Counted from the first letter of the stretch, positions 34,767-44,178 are shown. The stretch is DNA of 64,000 nucleotides from UBA8958 sp964571695 (GCA_964571695.1 CAZNDG010000007.1:35923-99922), one strand, 5' to 3'. Notes: a model not told the origin generated them from the sequence alone. A program made the numbers and translations.

Positions 34767-35888
34767 GTGTGCCGGCTGCGGATACGGGAACTGGTGCGGA
34801 AGGAATTCATTCAGATTTTCCGGGACAAGCGGAACCGCCCCATCCTCATCGTGGCGCCGCTGATCCAGATCCTGATCTTCGGCTACGTGGTGAATTTCGA
34901 CATCAACAGCATCCGTGTCGCCCTCCTCGATCAATCCCGGAGCTTGGAAAGCCGGAAGATCGTCGATGCCTTCAGCGCCAACCGCCTGTTCCAGATCGAC
35001 AACATCATTAGTAATTCAAAAGAGATGGAAGAGATCCTCCTCCGGGGTAAGGCGGATATCGGCCTGAAGATCGGCCCCGATCTCGCCCGGAAGATCCGCC
35101 GGGGAGAAACGGCGGAGGTCCAGATCCTCGCAGACGGCACGGTGAGCAACATGACGGCGATCCGCGTCTCCTACGTCATGACCGTCATGGAGCGCCTGAA
35201 CCGACAGTTCCTCAAAGACCTCTACCCCGTACAGATGACCTACGGTCGCATCGACGGCCGCCTCCGGACCTGGTATAACCCCAACCTCTACAGCCGTCAC
35301 TTCTTCGTTCCCGGCATCGTCGCCTTCATCGTCATGCTCATCTCGTTGCTCTTCACCTCCATGGCCGTCATCAAGGAAAAGGAGGGGGGAACGATGGAGC
35401 AGCTCATCGTGACGCCCATGAAACCCTACGAACTGATCATGGGCAAGACCATCCCCTACATCGTCATATCCCTGATCCAGATGGCCGGCGTGCTCCTCCT
35501 GGCCATTTACCTGTTCGAGCTGCCCATCCGGGGCAGCCTGCCCATGTTCTTCCTCGCCATCTGCCTCTTTCTCATGAGCACCATGGGGATTGGTCTGTTC
35601 ATCTCCACCATTTCCGCCACCCAGCAGCAGGCCATGATGATGACCTTCTTCTTCATCCAGCCGTCCTTTCTCCTTTCCGGGTTCGTCTTCCCCATCGCCA
35701 ACATGCCCGTCATCGTCCAGTGGCTGACCTACGTGAATCCCTTTCGCTACATCCTGGAGATCATCCGGGGCATCTTCCTCAAAGGCGTGGGGTTGGAAGT
35801 CCTCTGGCCCCAGTATGTCTCCCTGGCCTTCCTGGGCCTGGCCGTCTTTGCCGCCGCCGTCCTGCGGTTCCACAAACGACTGGATTGA
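34767..35888 (+). CDS. ABC-2 type permease (YbhR-like)
   Basis: The partner permease (373 residues) starts at a GTG one base after the previous stop. It shares the design: MCRLRIRELVRKEFIQIFRD amphipathic start, first helix (PILIVAPLIQILIFGYVV), large external domain, then HFFVPGIVAFIVMLISLLF, the coupling segment KEKEGGTMEQLIVTPMKPYE, GKTIPYIVISL and three more helices. It is last in the efflux operon; no terminator hairpin is evident after it. Confidence 0.93.
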   Translation: MCRLRIRELVRKEFIQIFRDKRNRPILIVAPLIQILIFGYVVNFDINSIRVALLDQSRSLESRKIVDAFSANRLFQIDNIISNSKEMEEILLRGKADIGLKIGPDLARKIRRGETAEVQILADGTVSNMTAIRVSYVMTVMERLNRQFLKDLYPVQMTYGRIDGRLRTWYNPNLYSRHFFVPGIVAFIVMLISLLFTSMAVIKEKEGGTMEQLIVTPMKPYELIMGKTIPYIVISLIQMAGVLLLAIYLFELPIRGSLPMFFLAICLFLMSTMGIGLFISTISATQQQAMMMTFFFIQPSFLLSGFVFPIANMPVIVQWLTYVNPFRYILEIIRGIFLKGVGLEVLWPQYVSLAFLGLAVFAAAVLRFHKRLD

Positions 35889-36135
35889 TGGCCTCCTAAG
35901 ACGAAAACACTGTGTGGCAGTATATCTCCCTTCAAATATCCCATTACAAGCAAAACAACCGAGTCTGCTTTTCAATCGGAAGATGCATTTTTCACAGTTT
36001 TGGGTTATATTTATCAGCAATTGCGGAAGACAACTATTTCGATGTCGTTCCGAACGAGCTGATTCAAACGATTCTATAATGATATCAAGCTTAAAGTTTA
36101 AAAATCAGGATCGATAAAATTACATCGGAGGAGAG

Positions 36136-37155
36136 ATGAAAGGCACTATCTACCGCCAGTGTGTTGGGTTGGGCAATGAATCCGTCTCGACCCTGAAAAG
36201 GCTTCTCCATGAAATACCGCATCCCTTCCGGAAAGGAGATAATATCGGAATCAAACTCCATTGGGGTGAAAAGGGGAATCACACCTTTCTGCCGCCGGTG
36301 TTTGCGAGGGAGATCGCAGTCTGGCTCCGGGAACTGGGAGCGACGCCTTTTGTTTTTGATACCACGGTCCTCTATTCAGGCAGCCGTCGCAACGGAAGTG
36401 ACAGCTTGAAAACCGCGGAGGCACACGGTTACAGCGAAGCATATCTCGACTGTCCGGTGGTCGTCGCCGATGGTCTCGACGGACGGGCCGTCATCGATAT
36501 TCCCGCGGGCTATAGGCATTTCGAGACGGTACAGGTGGCAGACATATTCAAAAGGGCGTCCGGCTTTGTCATTCTTTCCCACTTCAAGGGGCACATGGTT
36601 TCGGGATTCGGCGGCGCCATAAAAAATATCTCCATGGGCTGGGCGTCGCGGGCGCAAAAACAACGCATGCACTCCGATGCGCGTCCGCTGCTGGAAAAGA
36701 ACAGTTGCTCCCAATGCGGTCTTTGCGTGGACATCTGTCCCTCGGGAGCAGCGCAAATTGCCGCGGACGGGTATCCTGATTACAGCCAGGAATTGTGTAT
36801 CGGATGCGCGCAGTGTATCGGGCTCTGTCCGGAACTGGCCCTGGAAATATGCTGGAACACCGACATCAATGTGTTTCAGGAAAAACTTGTAGAAACGGCG
36901 GCAGCGGTCTGGAAACAAATCCAGGGCCGGGCAGTGCTTGTCAATGCAATGCTCAACATTGCCTCGGAATGCGACTGCCTGCCGGGACAACATCCCATTA
37001 TCGCTCCCGATGCCGGATTTGTGGGCGGGTTCAATCCCGTGTCCGTCGATATGGAATCCATAAACAGGATCGGGAAGGAACCGTTCATAAAAGCCCACCC
37101 TCATGTGGATTGGAAACACCAGTTCTCATACGGCAGAGAAATTGGTTTTGCGTGA
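36136..37155 (+). CDS. DUF362 protein with two 4Fe-4S clusters
   Basis: The 339-residue protein has the DUF362 fold (KGDNIGIKLHWGEKGNHTFL; HFKGHMVSGFGGAIKNISMG) followed by a bacterial ferredoxin insert: CSQCGLCVDICPSGA near residue 195 and CIGCAQCIGLCPELA near 223, each a full CxxCxxCxxxCP set. There is no signal peptide, so it is cytoplasmic. CGGAGGAGAG precedes the ATG. DUF362 ferredoxins occur widely in anaerobes with unknown partners; an electron transfer role is inferred. The gene is alone, bordered by AT-rich non-coding DNA on the 5' side. Confidence 0.9.
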   Translation: MKGTIYRQCVGLGNESVSTLKRLLHEIPHPFRKGDNIGIKLHWGEKGNHTFLPPVFAREIAVWLRELGATPFVFDTTVLYSGSRRNGSDSLKTAEAHGYSEAYLDCPVVVADGLDGRAVIDIPAGYRHFETVQVADIFKRASGFVILSHFKGHMVSGFGGAIKNISMGWASRAQKQRMHSDARPLLEKNSCSQCGLCVDICPSGAAQIAADGYPDYSQELCIGCAQCIGLCPELALEICWNTDINVFQEKLVETAAAVWKQIQGRAVLVNAMLNIASECDCLPGQHPIIAPDAGFVGGFNPVSVDMESINRIGKEPFIKAHPHVDWKHQFSYGREIGFA

Positions 37156-37313
37156 ACAGCAGGTAATTATTTGATCTTCAAAAATCTTCTATTTGAAAAA
37201 TCACATCGTGTCATGAGAGCTCATGGCGGTTCTTCGTGTTCGGCCCTTCGGCGGGGCAAGTCTTTCCCGGTTTTCCTCTTTTTGCCGGGCTTGTTTCTCC
37301 TGCCTACTGTAGG

Positions 37314-37844
37314 TCATTTGCTTGCCGTGTCAAAGTTAAACTTGTCAGGTTTGTAGGTAAGGATCAAGACGCCGAGCTTGGCGTTCAGGCCCATAATCGG
37401 CGCCGCCACCTGCAGGTTGCCGTTCTTGTCTTCCGTAATGCCGATGTCGTTCGGCTCCAAAACTTGGGGTGGGAAAACGTCCTTCGCCTGGGCTCCTTCT
37501 ATCTTCTTGTCCGTAGCCACGGCGATGGTTCCATCCGCCTTGACGAGAACGATCTGCCGCATGTTGCGCTCTTTGACGAAACTCGTGGCGTATTCGTTGA
37601 TCTGGCCATAGTTTTCCTGAATCATTTCCTTACGCACAGCCCACACTAACGGCACCGTAGTCAGGCGCAGGAACCCGCGGGTATTTTCCACCAGGAACTG
37701 CTGCGATTTTTCCGTAATGTTCTTGCGCTCTTCGGCCATCTTCTTCTCCACACTCTGCACGGCAATGACCTTCCAGAAAAACATGACAACCACCATTACC
37801 CCGAGAAACCCCATGATATAAAGGCTCAGTTTGTTTTTTTCCAT
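37314..37844 (-). CDS. orphan membrane-anchored periplasmic sensor-like protein
   Basis: The 176-residue protein has one N-terminal helix (LSLYIMGFLGVMVVVMFFW), a coiled segment (VEKKMAEERKNITEKSQQF) and a PAS/Cache-like periplasmic domain (MRQIVLVKADGTIAVATDKK; NLQVAAPIMGLNAKLGVLIL), then stops. There is no HAMP, kinase, cyclase or chemotaxis domain. AAAGGAGG 5 bases before this ATG sets the start; a longer frame upstream is not needed. It looks like a sensor half without output, so it may act through a partner. Confidence 0.7.
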   Translation of the reverse strand: MEKNKLSLYIMGFLGVMVVVMFFWKVIAVQSVEKKMAEERKNITEKSQQFLVENTRGFLRLTTVPLVWAVRKEMIQENYGQINEYATSFVKERNMRQIVLVKADGTIAVATDKKIEGAQAKDVFPPQVLEPNDIGITEDKNGNLQVAAPIMGLNAKLGVLILTYKPDKFNFDTASK

Positions 37845-38038
37845 CTCCGCCTCCTTTCTTGTGCCAAAACGTCGTTTGCTTAATAAGGGCGACCTCATGA
37901 TCTTTCAACTATAATGAATATAAGAGAAACATCATGCCGTGTCAATGAAATAGCCTGGAGGCGTCAAATTTTTCTGGACGAGGAAGGCATTATCGGGCAA
38001 GATATGTTCATTGCCGACAAAAAACTGGAGGTGGCGAC

Positions 38039-38602
38039 ATGAAACCGATTGGACCTTTAATGTGGGAGCACCGCCTGATCGAAAAGATGCTCCAGGTAGT
38101 GGTGAGTGAGGCGGGCCGGATGGAGGCCGCCGGGGAGGCGAACCCGGTCTTTATCGACACCGCCGTCGATTTTATCCGTATTTATGCGGACCGTACCCAT
38201 CATGGCAAGGAGGAGGACATCCTCTTTCGGGAGTTGAAGAAAAAGAAACTGACCCCCGAGCACGCCCGGATCATGGACGAGCTCATCCAGGAGCATGTCT
38301 ATTCCCGCCGGACGGTGGGAAAGCTTGTGGCGGCAAAGGAGCGCTACGTGGCCGGCGACCGGGCCGCCGTTATGGATATCGTCGCCCTGCTCAAGGAATT
38401 GGCGTCATTCTATCCCCGCCATATCACCAAGGAGGACAAGCCCTTTTTTCATGAATGCCAGCGCTACTTCAGCGACGGCGAGCTTGATGAAATGCTTGGA
38501 GAATTCTGGGATTTCGACCGGAAGATGATCCATGAGAAATATGAGAAGCTCGTGGAATCCCTAACCGGCGAGAAGGCCTTCAAGAGGGGTCGGGCGATCT
38601 GA
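38039..38602 (+). CDS. hemerythrin HHE-domain protein
   Basis: The 187-residue protein is a hemerythrin-like cation-binding protein. The iron ligands are visible in order: EHRLIEKML (His near 11), THHGKEEDILF (His-His-x-x-x-Glu near 60), EHVYSRR (His near 88) and FYPRHITKEDKPFF (His near 125). The family binds a di-iron centre for O2, NO or oxidative repair. GGAGG lies 7 bases before the ATG. It is the first of two hemerythrins within 1.4 kb. Confidence 0.9.
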   Translation: MKPIGPLMWEHRLIEKMLQVVVSEAGRMEAAGEANPVFIDTAVDFIRIYADRTHHGKEEDILFRELKKKKLTPEHARIMDELIQEHVYSRRTVGKLVAAKERYVAGDRAAVMDIVALLKELASFYPRHITKEDKPFFHECQRYFSDGELDEMLGEFWDFDRKMIHEKYEKLVESLTGEKAFKRGRAI

Positions 38603-38650
38603 AGCCCCACGCAAGCCGGACCGGATCTGAACCCATTAACCGGAAGAGAC

Positions 38651-39382
38651 GTGGGCGATCCGAAAACATCTTCCAGGGTAAGAAACCGGGAGATAGAACA
38701 AGTGCCCTACAAAAAGATAACGTCGGAAATCAAAGGCGGCCACTGGTTTTTCGACCTGCTCACCAAGCTTGCTCCCAATCCGGATGAGGTGGTCGTCACC
38801 GGAACTCCGGAGGAAATGATCGCGGAAGGAGCTAAAAAGGCCTTCTGGGTAAGTACGTCTCTGGGGGCGGTGCCCGGGCCTCTGGGGTTGGCGACGATCC
38901 TGCCGGAGATCAGCGCCGTGACGAAGATCCAGATCGGTCTCGTCCACAAGATCGCCAAATACCACCACAAGCTGGAAACCCTCAACCACTCCATCGTCCT
39001 TTTGGTCTTCGCCAACGCATTGGGGCTTGCGGTGGGGAACCAGCTTATCCGTCGGGTTGGGGTCCGCTTGGTAGTCAAGGCCCTGAGCGCCCCGATCATC
39101 GAAAGGATCGCCCGGGCCATCGGCTTCCAGATCGCCGCCAAAGTCACCCAGCGGGTAGCCGGACGCTGGCTGGTCTTCATCGCCGCCCCGCTCTTCGGCG
39201 TCTTCTCTCGCCAGATGACCCGGAAGATCGGCCGTGAAGCCCAGGCGCTCTTCGCTGGGGTCCTGGAAATAGAAGAAGTTTCCACCTGTTCCAGAGACCA
39301 CGGCTCCCTGGGCGGGGAAAAACACCGCCCCGAATGCGGCACGGCCCGGGAAGAAAGAACCGGCAAGGTTTACGATCTTTAA
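38651..39382 (+). CDS. EcsC-like helical protein
   Basis: The 243-residue protein resembles EcsC-family proteins in its central motif STSLGAVPGPLGLATILPEI, followed by long hydrophobic-amphipathic helices (SIVLLVFANALGLAVGNQL; LVVKALSAPIIERIARAIGF). The C-terminal 35 residues are polar and may be non-conserved. The start is a GTG with GGAAGAG about 3 bases upstream. EcsC proteins are poorly understood (secretion/regulation in Bacillus). It lies between the two hemerythrin genes, which is its main clue. Confidence 0.5.
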   Translation: MGDPKTSSRVRNREIEQVPYKKITSEIKGGHWFFDLLTKLAPNPDEVVVTGTPEEMIAEGAKKAFWVSTSLGAVPGPLGLATILPEISAVTKIQIGLVHKIAKYHHKLETLNHSIVLLVFANALGLAVGNQLIRRVGVRLVVKALSAPIIERIARAIGFQIAAKVTQRVAGRWLVFIAAPLFGVFSRQMTRKIGREAQALFAGVLEIEEVSTCSRDHGSLGGEKHRPECGTAREERTGKVYDL

Positions 39383-39403
39383 TAATGCGGAGGCCGTAAA
39401 GAC

Positions 39404-39808
39404 ATGCAAGCAGAGCATATCGTCTGGGACCCCAAATTCAGTATTCATATAGACGAAATCGACGCCCAGCACCGGGAATTGTTCGCCGCCGTCAACGAGC
39501 TTATCGATCTGCTGGCCGGGAGCGGCGGAGAGCTTTATCCGGTAATGAAAAAGTTGGTGGACTATCTGTCCCGGCATTTTCGCGCCGAACAGAAATTGAT
39601 GATCGAAACGGGATACCCCTATTACGCCCGGCACGTCGGGGAGCACCGGCTTTTTACGGACAAGGTCGAGGAGTTTCTGGGCAAATACAAGGAGCAGGAT
39701 AAGAGTTTGATCCAGGCTATGGTGCTCTTTCTCCGGCACTGGGTTTATTCCCATACCACCACCATCGACATGAAGTTCGCCGATTTCTTAAAGGACAGGG
39801 CCAAATGA
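39404..39808 (+). CDS. bacteriohemerythrin
   Basis: The 134-residue protein is a true bacteriohemerythrin: VWDPKFSIHIDEIDAQHREL (His and the first His-x-x-x-Glu region), YLSRHFRAEQKLM, YPYYARHVGEHRLF and a C-terminal HWVYSHTTTIDMKF. All expected di-iron ligands are present. Such proteins bind O2 and deliver or scavenge it, useful to an anaerobe under oxygen exposure. It overlaps the GNAT gene by four bases (ATGA). Confidence 0.95.
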   Translation: MQAEHIVWDPKFSIHIDEIDAQHRELFAAVNELIDLLAGSGGELYPVMKKLVDYLSRHFRAEQKLMIETGYPYYARHVGEHRLFTDKVEEFLGKYKEQDKSLIQAMVLFLRHWVYSHTTTIDMKFADFLKDRAK

Positions 39809-40287
39809 TCCTCGGCGCCGGAGACCAAGGCGGCATCATGGAGGCAGAGACTCGCCTAATCGCTGGGGATCTGATCATTCAGGAGGATTGCGGCAACATC
39901 GACTGGGATGCGGTGCGCGGATGCCTGCGCGCCGTGGGTATGGCCTATCGCGATCCGGAATTGCATCGCCGGGCCTTCCTCAACAGCTTCGCCGTGGTAT
40001 TTCTCCGTAACGGGGAACAACTGATCGGTTTCGGGAGGGCGATCTCCGACGGGGCTTATCAGGCGGCGATCTATGACGTTGCCGTGTCGCCGCCATATCA
40101 GCGCCGGGGGCTGGGCATGCTGATCATGGAAAGAATGCTCGCCCGGATCTCCCACTGCAATGTCATCCTCTATGCCAACCCCGGGCGGGAAGATTTTTAT
40201 CTGAGATTGGGATTCCGCCCCATGCGCACGGGGATGGCCAAGTATTTGAAGCCCGCCGTCATGAAGGAACGAGGCCTGATAAGTTGA
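39805..40287 (+). CDS. GNAT-family acetyltransferase
   Basis: The 160-residue protein has the GNAT core: the beta4 strand IYDVAVSPPYQRRGLGMLIM contains the acetyl-CoA loop QRRGLG, and the C-terminal part has GREDFYLRLGFRPM. The substrate is unknown. It overlaps the bacteriohemerythrin stop; an ATG eleven codons later with GCGGC before it is an alternative. It converges on the acyl-CoA ligase gene. Confidence 0.88.
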   Translation: MILGAGDQGGIMEAETRLIAGDLIIQEDCGNIDWDAVRGCLRAVGMAYRDPELHRRAFLNSFAVVFLRNGEQLIGFGRAISDGAYQAAIYDVAVSPPYQRRGLGMLIMERMLARISHCNVILYANPGREDFYLRLGFRPMRTGMAKYLKPAVMKERGLIS

Positions 40288-40336
40288 ATGCGGCGGGTCG
40301 GAGGCGAATACCTATGCCCGCCGGTGGTGAAGTCGG

Positions 40337-41911
40337 TCAAGCCTTCGTTCCCCAGTTCCTCTTCACCGCCTCCCGGTCAACGGTACCCGCCGGCGTTTTG
40401 GGCAGCGCCGTGACGAAGATCACATACTTCGGCCTTTTGTAGCGGGCGATCCGGGCCGCCACGAAGTCCCCCAGTTCCCCGGCGCTCACTCGGGCGCCCT
40501 CCGCGAGGACGCAAACCGCCCGCACGGCCTCCCCCCATTCCGGATCGGGAACGCCGAAGACGCACGTCTCGGCTATCGCCTGGTGGGCCAGGATGGCCTT
40601 TTCCACCTCGGCGGGATAGACGTTCTCACCGCCGGTCTTGATGAGTTCCTTCTCCGGTTTCCGGCCCGCGTACCACAGGAAGCCGTCCCCGTCCAGACGG
40701 CCCAGATCGCCGGTATGATGCCGGCCGCTCCGGGCGGCGGCCGCCGTTTCCCCGGGCAGACGCCAGTAGCCCCGGAATACGGCGGGGGAGCGAACGCAGA
40801 TCTCCCCGGTCGTCCCCGGCGGGACCTCCTCGTTCAGATCGTCGCAGATGGCGACCCGGGCCAGCAGGGACGGCCTGCCGATGCTGCCGGGGCAATCCCG
40901 GTAATTGCCCCCGGAAATGGGCATGACCTCGGTCTGGCCGTAGAGGCCGAAGAATTCCGCCCGGGGATGGCTCCGCAGGAATCGTTCGATGGTCGCCGGG
41001 GCGTCCACCCCGCAGGCGAGTCGCAGACCCGCCGTATCGTATTCCCCTTGTTCCTCCGCATCGAGGAGCGCGCCCATCATGGGGGGGAAGGTCCCGAAAA
41101 AGGTGCCTCCGGACGCGGCTATAAGACGGAGGACGGCGGGAGGATCGAATTGCGGGACGAGGATGTTCCGGCCACAGGCCAGCATCGTCGCCAGGGTCAT
41201 GGCAAGCCCGCCGATATGGAAGAGGGGCAGGAGACCTACATAGGAGTCCCGGTCGTCGAGGCGGAGCAGATGGGCCAGTTGCACCGCCGTTGCCATGAGG
41301 TTGTCCTGACTCAGGACACATCCACGGGGTTTGCCGCCCACCGCCGCCGTGTGGATGATCAGGAACGGATCGGCGCCGCGCCCGGCGGCGGGAGACGATG
41401 AGACGTGTGCGGCGTTAAACTCTTCCGGCGGCCAGGCAAGGAAATCGTCACGGCCGGCCTCCACCCCGCTCGTTCCGGTCACCGCGGCGGCCGCCCCTTC
41501 GCCATCGCCGGCAAAGACAAAGCGCTTCTCCAGGCAGGTCGTCCCCGCTGCGGCCCGCCGGGCCTGATCCCGGAACTCCCCGCTGCAGAACAGGAACCGG
41601 GGTGCGGTGTCGGCAAGGATATAGACCATCTCTTCCGACCCCAATCGCCAGTTCACCGGTACAACGATGACGCCGAGCAGGGCCGCCGCCCCGCAGAGCA
41701 GGAGAAAGTCCGGCTCGTTTCCCGCCAGGAGGGCGATCCGGTCCCCGGCGGCCAGTCCCTCCCCCCGCAAACCGGCGGCAAAGGCGTCACAGCGGCGGTG
41801 AAATTCACCGAAGGTCAGGGAATCGCCGCCGCCCATCACCGCCTCCCGGCCGACATGCAGGGCGGCGTTGCGGGCAATCAGGTCGTAAATCGTAAACTCG
41901 GCAGTATTCAT
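40337..41911 (-). CDS. AMP-dependent acyl-CoA ligase with atypical P-loop
   Basis: This 524-residue enzyme belongs to the acyl-AMP-forming superfamily that activates carboxylic acids as CoA thioesters. FFGLYGQTEVMP (A5), HTGDLGRLDGDGF (A7) and GRKPEKELIKTGGENVYPAE (A8) are normal, and the catalytic Lys near the C-terminus is in LPKTPAGTVDRE. The phosphate-binding A3 motif, normally TSGTTGxPKG, reads IIHTAAVGGKPRGCVLS and lacks most of the Ser/Thr/Gly side chains. The substrate is not clear; Syntrophales have many paralogues. No other acyl-CoA gene is adjacent. Confidence 0.85.
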   Translation of the reverse strand: MNTAEFTIYDLIARNAALHVGREAVMGGGDSLTFGEFHRRCDAFAAGLRGEGLAAGDRIALLAGNEPDFLLLCGAAALLGVIVVPVNWRLGSEEMVYILADTAPRFLFCSGEFRDQARRAAAGTTCLEKRFVFAGDGEGAAAAVTGTSGVEAGRDDFLAWPPEEFNAAHVSSSPAAGRGADPFLIIHTAAVGGKPRGCVLSQDNLMATAVQLAHLLRLDDRDSYVGLLPLFHIGGLAMTLATMLACGRNILVPQFDPPAVLRLIAASGGTFFGTFPPMMGALLDAEEQGEYDTAGLRLACGVDAPATIERFLRSHPRAEFFGLYGQTEVMPISGGNYRDCPGSIGRPSLLARVAICDDLNEEVPPGTTGEICVRSPAVFRGYWRLPGETAAAARSGRHHTGDLGRLDGDGFLWYAGRKPEKELIKTGGENVYPAEVEKAILAHQAIAETCVFGVPDPEWGEAVRAVCVLAEGARVSAGELGDFVAARIARYKRPKYVIFVTALPKTPAGTVDREAVKRNWGTKA

Positions 41912-42182
41912 GATCGCTCCCTTACGATATCTTTCATCTGAAAATACGTGTCTATATGCTTGATTTAATACATTAATAATTTTATTACCCTTAAAGGGGC
42001 CGATTAAGGTGGGTGTGGGTCTTACCTTTCATCCCCCTTGGTGCCGGAACAACGTCATGTGTATTTCACGTACGTCATGTTTACCCCGCCATCACTCCCG
42101 ACCCCCCGGATTTCTCTTACATGGCGGCGCCACCTCTATAATTCACCGGGCAGCCGAACAGGCGACGAAACGACCGGGGCTC

Positions 42183-42881
42183 CTAAGCAAAGAGTTCCGG
42201 CAGCGCCTTCCCCGCCGGCTCCCGGATCGCCTCGTCGTACAGGGAGGACATCTCGTTGGCCTCGGGATTGATTTCTATGCACCGGGCGTTGTTGCCCTTG
42301 GCGAAGCTGGGAAACCCCGCCGCCGGATAGACGACCCCGGATGTCCCGATGCTCACGAAGAGATCGCAGGACCGGATCGCCGCAATGGCGGCGCTCGTCA
42401 CGTACTGGTCCAGCATGTCCCCGAACCAGACGATGTCAGGCCGAAGCCAGTTCCCGCATTGTTCGCAGCGGTAACAACGGTATTTCTCGCCGATGTCCTC
42501 CGTGATGCCGTGCTCAGGACAGAGAAGGCGCCAGAGACTTCCGTGGAGCTCGATGACTTTTCCACTTCCCGCCCGCTGGTGCATGCCGTCGATGTTCTGG
42601 GTCACCACCGTCACCCCGGGATGGCTTTTTCCCAGCGCGGCGACGGCGGCGTGGCCGGCATGGGGTGCGCAGGCCAGGACCGCCGCCCGGCGCAGCTCAT
42701 GAAATTTGAGCACCTTTTCCGGATCGGTATCGAAGGCCTCCTGGCAGGCAAACTCCTCCCAACGATACTCGTTCCAGACGCCGCCGCGGCCCCGGTAAGT
42801 GGGAACGCCGCTCTCCGCCGACATCCCGGCGCCGGTAAAAAAGACGATACGGCCGTATTTCCGGGAATCTATTTTATCCAT
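42183..42881 (-). CDS. cobB: NAD-dependent protein deacylase (sirtuin)
   Basis: The 232-residue Sir2 protein removes acyl groups from lysine using NAD+. It shows GAGMSAESGVPTYRG near the start, TQNIDGMHQRAGS with the catalytic HGSLW in ELHGSLWRLLCPEHG, and two zinc pairs (C-x8-ish and CYRCEQCGNWLRPDIVWFG in parts). The class III signature Tyr/Arg pair is not clear from reading. GGGAGG 7 bases upstream sets the start. A plausible link to the acyl-CoA ligase downstream (both minus strand) is that sirtuins control acyl-CoA synthetases by deacetylation; this is inference. Confidence 0.9.
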   Translation of the reverse strand: MDKIDSRKYGRIVFFTGAGMSAESGVPTYRGRGGVWNEYRWEEFACQEAFDTDPEKVLKFHELRRAAVLACAPHAGHAAVAALGKSHPGVTVVTQNIDGMHQRAGSGKVIELHGSLWRLLCPEHGITEDIGEKYRCYRCEQCGNWLRPDIVWFGDMLDQYVTSAAIAAIRSCDLFVSIGTSGVVYPAAGFPSFAKGNNARCIEINPEANEMSSLYDEAIREPAGKALPELFA

Positions 42882-42972
42882 GTCTTCACCTCCCGCTGAT
42901 GCGTCTGATTAACACGGCCCTTGATTCTCCGCAACCCCCATGGTGAAGCTAATTGTAGCCAGCCCTTTTTCA

Positions 42973-42999
42973 TTGACAGGGCCGCCCATTAACTATAGG
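42973..42999 (+). promoter_or_regulatory. possible promoter of livKHMGF
   Basis: TTGACA (42973-42978) and TATAGG (42994-42999) are spaced by 15 bases, shorter than ideal, upstream of livK. Confidence 0.4.
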
Positions 43000-43032
43000 A
43001 AAGATGCACAATAAATAGCGGGAGGTCGTATC

Positions 43033-44151
43033 ATGAAAAGATCAGTCGTTTTTCTTTCGGTATTTTCCCTGCTGGCATGTTTCGCCGCCGCCCCGGTTAT
43101 GGCGGCAGAAAACATCAAGATCGGCGCCGCTTTCGCCCTTTCGGGAAGCATCGCCGTTTACGGCGAGGGGTTCAAGAAGTGCGTGGATCTCGCCGTAGAT
43201 GAAATCAACGCCAAGGGAGGCATCAAGGGAAAGAAGATCGAGATCGTCTATGAGGACAACAAGAGCAACCCCAAGGATTGCGTATCGGCGGTACGGAAGC
43301 TGATTACCGTGGACAGGGTCCCGGTCATCTTCGGCCCGGCGGGCAGCTCGAACTTCATGGCCGCGGCCCCGGTGGCCCAGGAAAGCCAGGTGGTGATGCT
43401 GTCGGCCCAGGGCACGGCGGAAAAACTCACCCAGGCCGGCAAATACATCTTCCGGATCATCCCGTCCAATTCCAAGCAGGGGCAGCGCCTGGCGAAACTG
43501 GCCTTCGACCAGGGCTATCGCCGGCTTCCCGTGATGTACATCAACAACGACTGGGGGCTGGATCTCAAGGACGGCTTCGTTACAAGCTTCCGGAAGATGG
43601 GTGGCGTCGTCACGGATATCATTCCCTTTGACGAAAAGAAAACTGATTACCGCACCGAGCTCCTGCGGGCCGCCAAGGGCAACCCCCAGGCCATCGTCAA
43701 TCTGACCTACATCAACGAAGGGGCGGTGCAGTTCAAGCAGGCTTACGAGCTGGGCATCAAAACCCAGTGGCTCTGCGGGTCCGCCGCCCGGGCCCCCAAG
43801 ATGGTGGAGTTGGCCGGCAAGGCCGCCGAGGGCGTCATGGGGACATATCCTTCCGTTCCCCAGGACACCAAGGCCTACCAGACCTTTAAAACCGCCTACC
43901 AGAACAAGTACGGCAACGACAAGATCCCCATCTTCGGCGACTACAACTACGACATGGTGTATTTGACCGCCCGGGCCATCGAAAAGGGCGGCTATACGGC
44001 GGAGGGAATCCGCAAGGCCCTGCCGTTGGTATCAAAAGGCTACCAGGGTGTGACCGGGGACAAGACCTTCGACAGGCAGCGGGGAATGGAGAAGGCCGAT
44101 ATCGGCATCTGGATCGTCAAAGGGGGCAAGATCGAGGACTACAAAAAGTAG
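43033..44151 (+). CDS. livK: branched-chain amino acid ABC transporter substrate-binding protein
   Basis: The 372-residue periplasmic binding protein captures leucine, isoleucine, valine or related amides and acids. A signal peptide (MKRSVVFLSVFSLLACFA, cut near AAPVMAA) precedes IKIGAAFALSGSIAVYGEGF, the type I periplasmic binding fold and GPAGSSNFMAAAPVAQ. The C-terminal TGDKTFDRQRGMEKADIGIW is typical. GGGAGG 7 bases before the ATG. First gene of the LIV operon. Confidence 0.93.
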   Translation: MKRSVVFLSVFSLLACFAAAPVMAAENIKIGAAFALSGSIAVYGEGFKKCVDLAVDEINAKGGIKGKKIEIVYEDNKSNPKDCVSAVRKLITVDRVPVIFGPAGSSNFMAAAPVAQESQVVMLSAQGTAEKLTQAGKYIFRIIPSNSKQGQRLAKLAFDQGYRRLPVMYINNDWGLDLKDGFVTSFRKMGGVVTDIIPFDEKKTDYRTELLRAAKGNPQAIVNLTYINEGAVQFKQAYELGIKTQWLCGSAARAPKMVELAGKAAEGVMGTYPSVPQDTKAYQTFKTAYQNKYGNDKIPIFGDYNYDMVYLTARAIEKGGYTAEGIRKALPLVSKGYQGVTGDKTFDRQRGMEKADIGIWIVKGGKIEDYKK

Positions 44152-44178
44152 CAGTGGGGGCGGCTTTTCCGTAACAGC

